Positions 16,839 to 25,380 of a stretch of 29,984 nt of DNA are shown here, in pieces. How positions within the stretch are numbered: position 1 is the stretch's first letter; the number at the start of each line of letters is the position of its first letter. The stretch is from CALXVA01 sp964587175. Its GTDB lineage: Bacteria; Bacillota; Clostridia; TANB77; CAG-508. The stretch covers positions 1-29,984 of the forward strand of contig CAZPKK010000012.1 of NCBI GenBank assembly GCA_964587175.1, written 5' to 3'. The notes under the pieces are model-generated. The model worked only from the letters and a program-made list of their open reading frames with translations, ran no database searches and was not told the DNA's origin. Made by a program: the position numbers and the translations under genes.

Positions 16839-16924
16839 TTATATCCTCCTTTATTGGTTTTGCATAACATTTGTTTTTATCTTAATTTTAGGACCAAACC
16901 AGTCCGTTTTTAGTGGTCCTAATT

Positions 16925-18034
16925 CTAAATCTTCACTAATTTCTCCCATGATAGGTCATTTTTTCCGAAATGACCATAATTTGTACTTCTCGTGTAGATT
17001 GGTTCTTTTAACTCCAAATATTCTATAATACCATTTGGAGTTAAATCAAATTTATCTTTTATTAATTTTACTAATTCTTCTTCTGTTTTTTTACCAGTTC
17101 CAAATGTATTTATATAAATTGAAAGTGGCTCCTTCATTCCTATTGCATATGATACTTGTATTTCGCATCTTTTTGCATATCCATTTGCTACTATATTTTT
17201 TGCTATGTGACGAAGCATGTATGCAGCACTACGGTCTACTTTGCTTGCATCTTTTCCTGAAAAAGCTCCTCCACCATGTCTTGCATATCCCCCATACGTA
17301 TCAACGATTATTTTTCTTCCTGTAAGTCCAGTATCTCCTAATGGGCCTCCTATTACAAATCTTCCTGTTGGATTTATATATATTTTAGTATTTTTATCCA
17401 TCATTTCGCTTGGTATAACCACATTAATAATTTTTTCTATAATATCTTGCTTTAATTTTTCTTGACTTACATTTGCATTATGTTGCGAGGAAATTAATAT
17501 CGTCTCTATTCTTTTTGGCTTATAATCTTCGTACTCTACTGTTACTTGTACTTTTCCATCAGGTCTTAGATATGGTATGATTTTTTCTTTTCTCACATCT
17601 GCTAATTTTTTAGATAGCTTATGTGCCATGTTTATTGCATATGGCATATAGTTTTCTGTCTCATCTGAAGCATATCCAAACATAATACCTTGGTCTCCTG
17701 CTCCACCAAAATCTACTCCTATTGCAATGTCTGAACTTTGTTTTGTTATATTTAAATCAATTTTACATGTTCTGTAGTCCATATCTAGGTTTTCATTATC
17801 ATATCCTATTTCTTTTATTGTTTTTCTTACTAGTTCGTCTATATCTACTATTGTATTAGATGTTATTTGTCCTGCAATTGTTACTCTATTTCCAGAAACA
17901 AAAGTTTCTACTGCTAGTCTTGAATTTCTGTCTTTCTTTAAATATTCATCTAAGATACTATCTGAAATAAAATCAGCTAATTTATCTGGATGACCTTCTG
18001 TTACACTCTCTGACGTAAAATAATATTTATTCAT
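16925..18034 (-). CDS. metK: S-adenosylmethionine synthetase (MetK)
   Basis: MetK makes S-adenosylmethionine from methionine and ATP. At 369 residues it is somewhat shorter than the usual 380-400. Signatures are FTSESVTEGHPDKLAD at the N-terminus, DFGGAGDQGIMFGYA, the P-loop-like GGGAFSGKDASKVDRSAAY, and CEIQVSYAIG. GGGGAG lies 7 bases before the ATG at 18034. The 77-base gap upstream is too short for a SAM riboswitch, and I see none. The 3' end carries an inverted repeat TTAGGACC/GGTCCTAA (16888-16895 and 16915-16922) without a good T tract. Confidence 0.97.
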   Translation of the reverse strand: MNKYYFTSESVTEGHPDKLADFISDSILDEYLKKDRNSRLAVETFVSGNRVTIAGQITSNTIVDIDELVRKTIKEIGYDNENLDMDYRTCKIDLNITKQSSDIAIGVDFGGAGDQGIMFGYASDETENYMPYAINMAHKLSKKLADVRKEKIIPYLRPDGKVQVTVEYEDYKPKRIETILISSQHNANVSQEKLKQDIIEKIINVVIPSEMMDKNTKIYINPTGRFVIGGPLGDTGLTGRKIIVDTYGGYARHGGGAFSGKDASKVDRSAAYMLRHIAKNIVANGYAKRCEIQVSYAIGMKEPLSIYINTFGTGKKTEEELVKLIKDKFDLTPNGIIEYLELKEPIYTRSTNYGHFGKNDLSWEKLVKI

Positions 18035-18111
18035 TAGTATTTGCTCCCCTCTTTTATTGTTTTTTTATAAATCACGTAGCATATGAATAAAAAAAATATT
18101 TATTCTAAAAT

Positions 18112-18901
18112 TTATAAAAGATTTGTTATCAATCTTTTTCTTGCTTCAAAACTTTCTGTTGTACTTGCATCAAACTCATTTCCATTCAAAACATAATCTA
18201 TCCACATCAAGGCTAACTCTTTTATTCTAGGCACTTCCACACTTTTAATTTCTAAATCATTTTCATAATATGCATCTATAAATTTTCGCATACCTTCCAA
18301 ATTTGTACCTCTTGACTTTGAGAAAAATAAATTAGCTATTAATATTGCTACATCACACACAGATGCCCCAAATTTTGCGTCGTCTAAATCAATAAAGCCA
18401 ATTTTATCTTGTTCTGTATTGATGAATATATTATTTCTTGTTAAATCAAAATGTAGCACAGATTTACGCTCTATATCATTTCCGAAAAGAAAGCTGTGGT
18501 AAGCCAATAATCTCATTATTAGTTAGCTTGTGCAATTTTCTTACTGTTTTGGCAAGTTTGTCCATCTCATAGTCTGTCAATTTTATTTTATTTATATCCC
18601 AAGCAATTTGATGACCTTCTAAAAAAGTATATACCACAACATACTTATTATAAAATTCTGTATAGCCCTTGCCTGAATTATTATAGACTATATTTGGAAC
18701 ATATAAATTAGATTTTTTTACTATCTCATGCAAATTTATCATTGCATTAGTGTGATTTATACTATCATATACTTTTACCACATATTTATTATTACCATAT
18801 ACTATGTAGACATTTCCCACTGTTGATTGAAGATTTTTTTGAATACTATTTATTTCAAAATTATATTTACCTGTTAGAAACTTTTTCAATTCATTTTCCA
18901 T
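18112..18901 (-). pseudogene. APH/choline-kinase-type phosphotransferase, frameshifted
   Basis: Two adjoining frames encode one protein-kinase-like phosphotransferase. The first (18901 to about 18490) has the N-lobe: NVYIVYGNNKYVVKVYDS with the ATP-binding lysine, and VVVYTFLEG at the hinge. It ends with LPQLSFRK and a stop. The second frame continues GNDIERKSVLHFDLTRNNIF, carrying the catalytic HxDxxxxN, then IGFIDLDDAKFG with the metal-binding aspartate. Removing one base near 18485 (coding strand TTTTCGGAAATG) restores LSFGND and a single protein of about 262 residues. It may be a real pseudogene or a sequencing error. The substrate is unknown; relatives phosphorylate aminoglycosides, choline, homoserine or spore coat sugars. 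It is placed between the HD gene and metK. Confidence 0.8.
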
Positions 18902-18962
18902 GTTAATTTTCCTTACACATAAAAAATATATAATTTCTTTCTGTATTATTCTCTCATAATAC

Positions 18963-19634
18963 TTATACTATTCCATAAAAAGCCTTCCACTTTTCGTTAT
19001 TTATAAACACTTCTGGTATTAAATTCATCTTTTTTGAAAAACTTCTAATTGCTTTAAATACTTTAGTTGTAAAATAATATTCTTCCATTTCTTCTAAATT
19101 TACTTGCTCGTCACAAACAAAATATATATTCAATTTATCTTTATTTATTTTTATATTAATATCTTCTATATATTGATATTGTCTATTTCCTACAACCTTA
19201 CACCCTTCTAAAGTTATTCTCGTTTTCTTTATATCAAGCTTATCAGCCAATATCAGTGTAAGTGTAATAATATTATCAGTATCAAGTCCATTACTGTGAT
19301 TTTTTATAGCTTCCAATACCATATTTTTATTTACCAACTTAATATTATTTTTTTCCAAATATTCTTTTGCATATTCATAACTTCTAAGTGGATGACCTTC
19401 TTTGCCTTCTGTACAACCAGTGTCATGTAAAATTGCTGCTACTTGTGCTTCATCAATAAATTCTTTATCATACTCTAAAGCTTCAAGTAATTCTTTAACT
19501 AGCTCAGCCACATTAGTCACATGATTATAGTCATGGTATGCACGTCCTTTTTCTTCATCTTCATATTTATGTATTTTATCATAAATATCTATTATGGTTT
19601 TGTCATTTTTTATCATTTCATAAAAATGATTCAT
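18963..19634 (-). CDS. HD-domain phosphohydrolase
   Basis: This is a 223-residue cytoplasmic protein with HD-superfamily metal ligands: AYHDYNHV (His34/His38), AAILHDTGC (His70-Asp71), a further His81 in KEGHPLRS, NHSNG (His113) and LADKLD (Asp131). HD enzymes cleave phosphate esters of nucleotides or signalling nucleotides. The C-terminal third (after about residue 150) has no known motif. There are no fused sensor domains. The substrate cannot be assigned. It starts 47 bases after the Nudix-like gene and precedes the frameshifted kinase by 61 bases, so these may be co-transcribed. Confidence 0.85.
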   Translation of the reverse strand: MNHFYEMIKNDKTIIDIYDKIHKYEDEEKGRAYHDYNHVTNVAELVKELLEALEYDKEFIDEAQVAAILHDTGCTEGKEGHPLRSYEYAKEYLEKNNIKLVNKNMVLEAIKNHSNGLDTDNIITLTLILADKLDIKKTRITLEGCKVVGNRQYQYIEDINIKINKDKLNIYFVCDEQVNLEEMEEYYFTTKVFKAIRSFSKKMNLIPEVFINNEKWKAFYGIV

Positions 19635-19681
19635 TAATTTTCTCCTAATATTTTTTTAATTACTGTAATACATTTTAATTT

Positions 19682-20986
19682 TTAATCTTTCTCTCGCCCT
19701 TGCTCTTCTTTTGCTCTATTTCTCTCTCTCACATAATCTCTTGCTAACAATACTGCAAGTTTTGTTGCTACAGGAGCTGGTGATATTTTTTCTATATGAC
19801 TTGCAGCCTCATTTAATGGAATGTATTCTTGCTCCTCGCTTATTGCCTCGGTTGAATTTTCATCTTCATCAAGTTGCATTTCGCCTTTTTCTTCGAGTCT
19901 TGCAAAACCTACAAATATTGCCCCAAATTCTTCTGCAGATAATGATGCCACAAATGGTTTTGCTAACAAAACTAAATCTTCTTCACTTAACTTATATCCT
20001 TGCTCTTGTACTGATTCAGCAATTGCTGTGTCATACAAGCTTTGACCTCTTTCAATCATACCTCCTGCTACTTCATTTAATATTCCATTATTAAGTTCTT
20101 TATTTCCAACAAAAGGAGATCTTTGTTGTCTAGAGAGTACTATATTATACTCCCCTTTTTTAGAACCCTCTACAAGTAATATTACCGCCATTGAATCTCT
20201 TGAACCTGCAAATGTTGAATAATGTTTTCTCTTTGTTTCGTCTGTATAAGTGACATCTTCAATAGTAAATCGTGGTGAATTCTTTATAACTTGATTCTGA
20301 GAAACAAATTCAACTCCATTAACTGGTCTATCTATTTTAAACTCCCTCGTAGGCATTGAACTTAATTCTCTTTCATATTTATTTTCCAATAATTTTAGCG
20401 CATATAATGACTGTAATGAACTATGTATGTTGTCTGTCCCACCATTTAACTGTAAATCTATATATGATTTTAATTCTGACATCGGAATCCAGTGTAGTCT
20501 AGAATCAGGTTCTCCATTTCTGTTAGATACAGCTGACACAAAAAATTGTCCACATTGATTTGAAAAAGATTGATGTATTGGAGTTTTTTCTCCATCTAAA
20601 GTTAGATTGCCTTCCATATATAGATTTAAATCTAAAATTCCTTTATCAAGTATTTCAACTATTTTTTCATATGATAATTTCTCCTTTGTTGGCAATGCAA
20701 AAAAAGGCACTTCAAGTAGAACTCCATTATATCCTTCTCTTTTTATTGTTGAAGGTATTATAGTTTCAATTAAAGCAAATTCCATTTCTCCGTTTTTTCC
20801 TTTTCTAACTAGATGAGAAATTGCAATATCAGTATTAGTAATAACTTTCTGATTGTTTGGTTGTCCTGTAGTAAAATTATTATAATTGACTTGATATTCC
20901 GCGTCTGGAACAGTTGTAAAATCAAACCATCCATTTCCTGGATTAATATATTTTTCTTCACGATTTGGTAATTCTTTTTCCTCCAT
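19682..20986 (-). CDS. Large Nudix-like protein with a degenerate Nudix box
   Basis: The protein has 434 residues. The C-terminal half (about 255-400) looks like an ADP-sugar-type Nudix domain. The box reads GGMIERGQSLYDTAIAESVQEQGY (308-331). Against the consensus GX5EX7REUXEEXGU it has Q for the first E, AE for RE, and QE for EE, so two metal ligands survive (Glu324, Glu328) and others are replaced. The N-terminal half (about 50-200), with ISHLVRKGKNGEMEFALIE and LEVPFFALP, may be a second Nudix-like fold without a box. Activity is uncertain. The tail is strongly charged (VRERNRAKEEQGREKD). I chose the ATG at 20986, nine bases after GGAGG; the TTG at 20992 is only three bases from it. Confidence 0.7.
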   Translation of the reverse strand: MEEKELPNREEKYINPGNGWFDFTTVPDAEYQVNYNNFTTGQPNNQKVITNTDIAISHLVRKGKNGEMEFALIETIIPSTIKREGYNGVLLEVPFFALPTKEKLSYEKIVEILDKGILDLNLYMEGNLTLDGEKTPIHQSFSNQCGQFFVSAVSNRNGEPDSRLHWIPMSELKSYIDLQLNGGTDNIHSSLQSLYALKLLENKYERELSSMPTREFKIDRPVNGVEFVSQNQVIKNSPRFTIEDVTYTDETKRKHYSTFAGSRDSMAVILLVEGSKKGEYNIVLSRQQRSPFVGNKELNNGILNEVAGGMIERGQSLYDTAIAESVQEQGYKLSEEDLVLLAKPFVASLSAEEFGAIFVGFARLEEKGEMQLDEDENSTEAISEEQEYIPLNEAASHIEKISPAPVATKLAVLLARDYVRERNRAKEEQGREKD

Positions 20987-21045
20987 TCCCAATATCCTCC
21001 TTATTCTTTTATTTTATATCACACAGAAAATATTATAGCAATAGA

Positions 21046-21088
21046 AAACACAAAATTAGTTTTAGTCAAATATACTAATTTTGTGTTT
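21046..21088 (-). terminator. Hairpin terminator after the CMD-cupin gene
   Basis: AAACACAAAATTAGT (21046-21060) pairs perfectly with 21074-21088 over 15 bp with a 13-base loop. On the minus strand it is followed by TTCTATTGC, a weak T tract. It lies 23 bases after the stop at 21111. Confidence 0.55.
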
Positions 21089-21110
21089 AAAATTATTGTT
21101 GTATTTTATT

Positions 21111-21854
21111 TTAATCTAATTTATCATATTCTTCATCACTTACTGGCTTACACCATTCATTTGAAGTATCCTCTCCCGGTACTTCTACTGCCAAATGTGA
21201 AAACCATGAATCTTTTCTAGCTCCATGCCAATGCTTTACATTAGCTGGAATCATAACAACATCTCCTATTTTTAGACTCTGTGCTTCTTTTCCTTCTTCT
21301 TGATACCAACCTTCTCCTTCAACACATAAAAGAATCTGTCCCCCACCTTTGCCTGCACGGTGTATATGCCAATTATTTCTACAACCTGGTTCAAATGTAA
21401 CATTAGCAATGGAAAGAGCTGGCTCCCCTTGTCTTGCCAATGGTTTTAAATATGAATTTCCTATAAAATATTGTGCATATGTAGTATTTGGTTTTCCCAT
21501 TCCGAACATACCACCATGTTCTTCTTGTGTATCATCATTAGCATATACCTCTTTTGCCATGTTAAATACAGCCCAAGCATTAGGCCATCCTGCATAAAAT
21601 GCTGCATGTGTTATAATTTCTGCCATTTCTTCTTTTGTAATTCCATTTTTCTTAGCATTTATAATGTGGTATTTTAATGAATTATCTACTAATCCTTTTC
21701 CCATAAATACGCAAATTGTAACAAGTGACCTATCTCTTAAAGATAGTTTATCTTCTCTTGACCATACTTCTCCAAATAATACATCATCATTTAATTCAGC
21801 AAATTTAGGTGCAAATTCGCCTAAGCTATCTCTCCCAGCTGTTTGTTTTACCAT
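21111..21854 (-). CDS. Carboxymuconolactone decarboxylase-like / cupin fusion protein
   Basis: The 247-residue protein fuses two small domains. Residues about 1-105 are an AhpD-like CMD domain (FAPKFAELNDDVLFGEVWSR, then SLVTICVFMGKG and ITHAAFYAGWPNAW). Residues about 140-225 are a cupin: NNWHIHRAGKGGGQILLCVEG carries His163, His165 and a Gln, and VKHWHGA carries His208 and His210, a plausible metal site. Such fusions are common in gut anaerobes and often sit under MerR-type control with aldo/keto reductases. The reaction is not established. The first ATG (21863) lies only 2 bases after AAAGG, so the ATG at 21854 is preferred. A MerR-style promoter (21919-21949) is directly upstream. Confidence 0.85.
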   Translation of the reverse strand: MVKQTAGRDSLGEFAPKFAELNDDVLFGEVWSREDKLSLRDRSLVTICVFMGKGLVDNSLKYHIINAKKNGITKEEMAEIITHAAFYAGWPNAWAVFNMAKEVYANDDTQEEHGGMFGMGKPNTTYAQYFIGNSYLKPLARQGEPALSIANVTFEPGCRNNWHIHRAGKGGGQILLCVEGEGWYQEEGKEAQSLKIGDVVMIPANVKHWHGARKDSWFSHLAVEVPGEDTSNEWCKPVSDEEYDKLD

Positions 21855-21918
21855 AAATATCATATCCTTTCTTTATATTATAATTATTATACATTTTCTT
21901 GTATAGTTTATTATAGCA

Positions 21919-21949
21919 TTTATATCACTTAAACCATACTTTAAGTCAA
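21919..21949 (-). promoter_or_regulatory. MerR-type promoter with 19-base spacer and dyad operator
   Basis: On the minus strand: TTGACT (21944-21949), a 19-base spacer, TATAAA (21919-21924). The spacer region holds a perfect dyad, ACTTAAA-N6-TTTAAGT (21927-21946). An overlong spacer with a centred dyad is the hallmark of promoters twisted into activity by MerR-family regulators. No MerR gene is in the window. It would drive the CMD-cupin gene. Confidence 0.7.
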
Positions 21950-21965
21950 ATATTTATATTTTAAA

Positions 21966-22266
21966 TTAGATATTTATGTCACTACTAATCATTTCTACTA
22001 TTTCATTTATATTTAATTCTTGTCCGATTATTGTCTCTGGTATAAAATTTAATAAATCTTTTTCTAACCACCATTTTCTCATTTCTTCTTCTCCAAATTC
22101 ATTAGAACATAGTTTTTGTTTATGCCTTTTAATAGTTTCTTCAAATGGTATATTAAAATAATATGCAAATATATTTTTATTAAATTCTTTTTGTAATTTT
22201 TTAAACTTTTCCACTTCCAGAATTTCCTCTAAGCACTATCAGTTTTGACATTGTTTTATTCTTCAT
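21966..22266 (-). pseudogene. P-loop kinase with internal deletion
   Basis: The 5' end encodes MKNKTMSKLIVLRGNSGSGK, a perfect P-loop, then runs into a stop (GTT TAA) at about 22204. Directly after, in another frame, the sequence continues KFKKLQKEFNKNIFAYYFNIPFEETIKRH...NEFGEEEMRKWWLEKDLL and ends at 21966. Both pieces belong to one AAA/zeta-like small kinase family of about 165-190 residues, in which some 70-80 residues normally separate them. The gene therefore lost its middle by a deletion that also changed frame. It has AAAGGTGA before the ATG at 22266. It is almost surely non-functional unless the P-loop peptide alone is made. Confidence 0.75.
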
Positions 22267-22358
22267 ACCATTCACCTTTCTTTATGGCATTTTACCATAT
22301 GTAAGTCTGTATGTATAGCTTTTTTATAATTTTTTATAATATTGTGATTTTCTTCTTA

Positions 22359-22401
22359 ACAAACAAAGCAATTGAGGACTGTCCCCAATTGCTTTGTTTG
22401 T
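22359..22401. repeat. REP-like hairpin with GGGGACAGTCC loop
   Basis: ACAAACAAAGCAATTG (22359-22374) pairs perfectly with 22386-22401; the 11-base loop reads AGGACTGTCCC. The minus-strand GGGGACAGTCC matches the core of the 1578-1734 element. It lies 12 bases after the DUF362 stop. No T tract follows on the minus strand, so it is more likely a dispersed palindromic repeat than a terminator. Confidence 0.65.
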
Positions 22402-22412
22402 GAGTATAATTT

Positions 22413-23297
22413 TTAGTCAACATTGATTAATTCATATTCTCTTGTTCCAATTCCAAGTTCTGCTGCTACTTCTACTGTATGAACTCCATGTAATGATTCT
22501 ATTCTTTTTATTAATATTTCTTTTCCTGGATCTTTTGAATTATATGCAAGGTCCAAACATGCTTGATCTATTGCAACTGGGTCTAAAGATGCTAATACTC
22601 CAATATCTTTCATACAAGGAGCTGAAGCATTTGCATCACAATCACAGTCTTTTGAAATGTTTTTCATTACATTTATAAATGCAATATTTCCTTTAAAGTG
22701 TGCTACTACTGATGATGCTGCATCTGCCATTGATTCTAAGAACCTATCTTGTTCTGGCAAAGTATCAAATAATTCTGTCTGGTCATCTGTTGCACCTGCT
22801 GTATGAATTAAGGTTTTTCCTGCTGATGAAGCACAACCTATTGATAATTGTTTTAATGCTCCACCATATCCACCCATTGCATGTCCCTTAAAGTGTGATA
22901 ATACAAGCATAGAGTCATAATTTGCCAAGTCTTTTCCAACGTAGTTTTTCTTTAATACTTTACCATTTGGAATATCTAATTCTAAATCTGGTCCTTCTGC
23001 ATCCATTAAATCAAATTTAAAATATTTATCCCATTCATGCTCTTTAATTAGTTTCAAATGCTTTTCAGTGTAATTCCTTGCTCCTTCATACGCAGTATTA
23101 CATTCTACTACTGTACCATTAACACGGTCTACCATAGGTTTTACAAACTCTGGACGTAAATAATTTTGGTTACCTTTTTCCCCTGAATGTAATTTAACAG
23201 CCACATTTCCAGATAATTCAATGCCTAGTTTTTCATACATTTTTACAATGCTTTCTGGTGTTATTTCCTTTGTGAAATATACTTTTGATTTTTCCAT
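22413..23297 (-). CDS. DUF362 domain protein
   Basis: The 294-residue protein matches the DUF362 family, often annotated as an iron-sulfur-centre protein. Recognisable pieces are NVAVKLHSGEKGNQNYLRPEFVKPMV, VECNTAYEGARNYTE, LSHFKGHAMGGYGGALKQLSIGCAS, and ASLDPVAIDQACLDLAY. Many relatives end in a 4Fe-4S ferredoxin module; this one has none, though it has a Cys cluster DCDCDANASAPC. The biochemical role is unknown. It starts 30 bases after the cadA-like ATPase, so it is probably the last gene of the metal-resistance operon. The ATG at 23297 lies after AAAGGATGA; an ATG at 23306 overlaps that site and is less likely. Confidence 0.85.
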   Translation of the reverse strand: MEKSKVYFTKEITPESIVKMYEKLGIELSGNVAVKLHSGEKGNQNYLRPEFVKPMVDRVNGTVVECNTAYEGARNYTEKHLKLIKEHEWDKYFKFDLMDAEGPDLELDIPNGKVLKKNYVGKDLANYDSMLVLSHFKGHAMGGYGGALKQLSIGCASSAGKTLIHTAGATDDQTELFDTLPEQDRFLESMADAASSVVAHFKGNIAFINVMKNISKDCDCDANASAPCMKDIGVLASLDPVAIDQACLDLAYNSKDPGKEILIKRIESLHGVHTVEVAAELGIGTREYELINVD

Positions 23298-23327
23298 ATA
23301 TATCATCCTTTCTGTTTTTATTATTTA

Positions 23328-25226
23328 CTACATGTTTTTTATTCTTAAAGCTCTTAGTGCATTAAGAATTGCAATAACTGAGACACCCACATCTGCAAAT
23401 ACTGCTTGCCACATACTAGATACTCCAAATGCTGTTAGAATTAAAACTAATACTTTTATGGCTATTGCAAAAACAATATTTTCTTTAACAATCCTCATTG
23501 TTTTTTTCGATAATTTTATAGCACTAATTATTTTTGAAGGCTCATCTGTCATAATTACTATATCTGCTGCCTCGATTGCACTATCTGCTCCAAGTCCTCC
23601 CATTGCAATACCTATATCTGCCATTGCAAGTACTGGTGCATCATTAATTCCATCTCCTACAAATGCTAATTTTCCTTTCTCTGATTTTGTTTTTAATAAT
23701 TCTTCTACCTTTTCTACTTTTCCATCGGGCAATAGTTCTGTATGAACTTTACCAATTCCTATTTTATTTGCTACTGTTTCTCCTATATTTTTCCTATCTC
23801 CTGTAAGCATTACTGTTTGTTTTATATTGTTTTTCTTTAATTCATCTATTGTTTGTTTTGAATCTTCTTTTATTTTATCTGAAATAACAATATGTCCAAC
23901 ATATTTTCCGTCTATCGCAACATATACAACACTTCCGATATGTGTACATTTCGTATATTCAATTTCTTTTTCATTCATTAATTTCTCATTTCCAGCAAGT
24001 ACATCTTTATTACCAATCTTTGCATTAATTCCCATTCCAGATAATTCTTGATAATCTATAATTTCTTTTTCTTCTATTTCTTTACCATATGCCTTTTTAA
24101 TTGATTTAGAAATTGGATGATTAGAAAAATATTCAGCATAAGCCGCTATTCTTAATAATTCATCTTTGCTAATTTCAATTGGTTCAACATTTTGAACTTC
24201 AAATACTCCTTCTGTTAAAGTACCAGTTTTATCAAACACCATTATCTCTGTTTGAGATAGTGCTTCTAAATAATTGCTTCCTTTTATTAGAACTCCCATT
24301 TTTGAAGCTCCACCAATACCTCCAAAGAAACTTAAAGGTATTGATATAACTAATGCACATGGACATGACACAACCAAAAATGATAATGCTCTATATAGCC
24401 AATCTTGGAAATTGCTACCCTCTATAATTAATGGCGGAACAATTGCTAGTATTACTGCAATGATTACTACAATTGGTGTATAATAAGCTGCAAATTTAGT
24501 AATAAAGTTCTCTGACTTTGCTTTTCTACTACTTGCATTTTCAACTAAATCTAATATCCTGCTTACCGTTGATTCTCCAAACTCTTTGGTAACCTCTACT
24601 TTTATAACACCACTTAAATTAATACATCCACTAAGTATCTGTTCTCCTTCAAGTAAATCTCTTGGTACAGACTCCCCAGTTAGAGCTTTGGTATCTAATG
24701 TAGTTTTTCCATCAATAACTATTCCATCTAATGGAACTTTCTCACCCGGTTTTATAATTATAGTATCTCCTACTTTTACTTCACTTGGATCTACTTTTTC
24801 TTCTTTTCCTTCTCTAATTATATTTGCATAATCAGGTCTAATGTCCATTAAACTAGAAATAGATTTTCTCGATTTATCCACTGCATAACTTTGAAAAAGC
24901 TCCCCTACCTGATAAAAAAGCATTACTGCAACTGCTTCTGGAAATTCGCCAATTGCAAATGCTCCTAAAGTAGCTATCGCCATTAGAAAATTCTCATCAA
25001 AAACTTTACCTCTAAAAATATTTCTAACAGCTTTTCGTAAAATTTCAAAGCCAACAATAATGTAACTTACAATAAAAATGATATTATTAATCAATTCATT
25101 TTGAAAATTAATTATCATTGCAATTAAAAATAATATAACAGAAAATAAAATTTTAATTCCTTTCTTTTTCATACCTTTAAATTTCCTTTCATTTATAATT
25201 AACATTTTATATCTATCGACATTCAT
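23328..25226 (-). CDS. cadA: Cd/Zn/Pb-exporting P1B-type ATPase without fused HMA domain
   Basis: This is a membrane pump exporting divalent heavy metals at ATP cost. It has 632 residues by the longest frame. In that numbering, the actuator motif TGES is at 183-186, the transmembrane metal site SCPCAL has CPC at 288-290, the phosphorylation site DKTGT is at 332-336, the HP dipeptide is at 370-371 and GDGINDAP is at 524-531. A Lys at 591 and an Asp at 612 match the residues that select Zn/Cd/Pb in ZntA-type pumps. The N-terminus goes straight to the first membrane helix; the HMA domain is encoded separately at 25379-25600. The start is uncertain: the ATG at 25172 (MKKKGIKILF) has AAAGG next to it, while 25226 has no clear site. 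Confidence 0.92.
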   Translation of the reverse strand: MNVDRYKMLIINERKFKGMKKKGIKILFSVILFLIAMIINFQNELINNIIFIVSYIIVGFEILRKAVRNIFRGKVFDENFLMAIATLGAFAIGEFPEAVAVMLFYQVGELFQSYAVDKSRKSISSLMDIRPDYANIIREGKEEKVDPSEVKVGDTIIIKPGEKVPLDGIVIDGKTTLDTKALTGESVPRDLLEGEQILSGCINLSGVIKVEVTKEFGESTVSRILDLVENASSRKAKSENFITKFAAYYTPIVVIIAVILAIVPPLIIEGSNFQDWLYRALSFLVVSCPCALVISIPLSFFGGIGGASKMGVLIKGSNYLEALSQTEIMVFDKTGTLTEGVFEVQNVEPIEISKDELLRIAAYAEYFSNHPISKSIKKAYGKEIEEKEIIDYQELSGMGINAKIGNKDVLAGNEKLMNEKEIEYTKCTHIGSVVYVAIDGKYVGHIVISDKIKEDSKQTIDELKKNNIKQTVMLTGDRKNIGETVANKIGIGKVHTELLPDGKVEKVEELLKTKSEKGKLAFVGDGINDAPVLAMADIGIAMGGLGADSAIEAADIVIMTDEPSKIISAIKLSKKTMRIVKENIVFAIAIKVLVLILTAFGVSSMWQAVFADVGVSVIAILNALRALRIKNM

Positions 25227-25248
25227 ATCTTACTTCATATCTTGCTAG

Positions 25249-25380
25249 TAATATGTTTTAAAAAAATTATAAGAATATGGAATGGAATGTGATTTGAAGT
25301 TACTACTTCTTAATGAATTTTTGTTAAGAAAGTAAATATTGAATCAACTGTACCTCTTGGAAGTAGATTTGAAGCTCATC
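25249..25380. repeat. Element C: decayed copy of element A in the cad operon
   Basis: The 22 bases at 25277-25298 are identical to 3023-3044 in element A, and the AT-rich left arm before them is also similar. TTCTTAATGAATTTTTG corresponds to TTCTTAAGAAATTTTTG of A. The conserved loop is lost and the right arm no longer pairs; a small CTACTTC/GAAGTAG stem remains. The right edge reaches the stop codon of the HMA gene at 25379. It occupies the gap between the HMA and ATPase genes. Confidence 0.6.

Noticed and set aside
16888..16922. Terminator at the end of metK (TTAGGACC/GGTCCTAA)
   Set aside because: The stem is good but no T tract follows on either strand; kept only as a remark in the metK entry.
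16048..17028. 145- and 173-codon plus-strand open frames
   Set aside because: Both are antisense to the ZIP transporter and metK, whose motifs are unmistakable.
18035..18111. SAM riboswitch before metK
   Set aside because: The gap is 77 bases, AT-rich and shows none of the conserved helices.
18476..18516. Programmed frameshift in the APH-type kinase
   Set aside because: There is no classic slippery heptamer with a downstream structure, and two other genes have similar one-base breaks at the same pentamer, so mutation or sequencing error is simpler.
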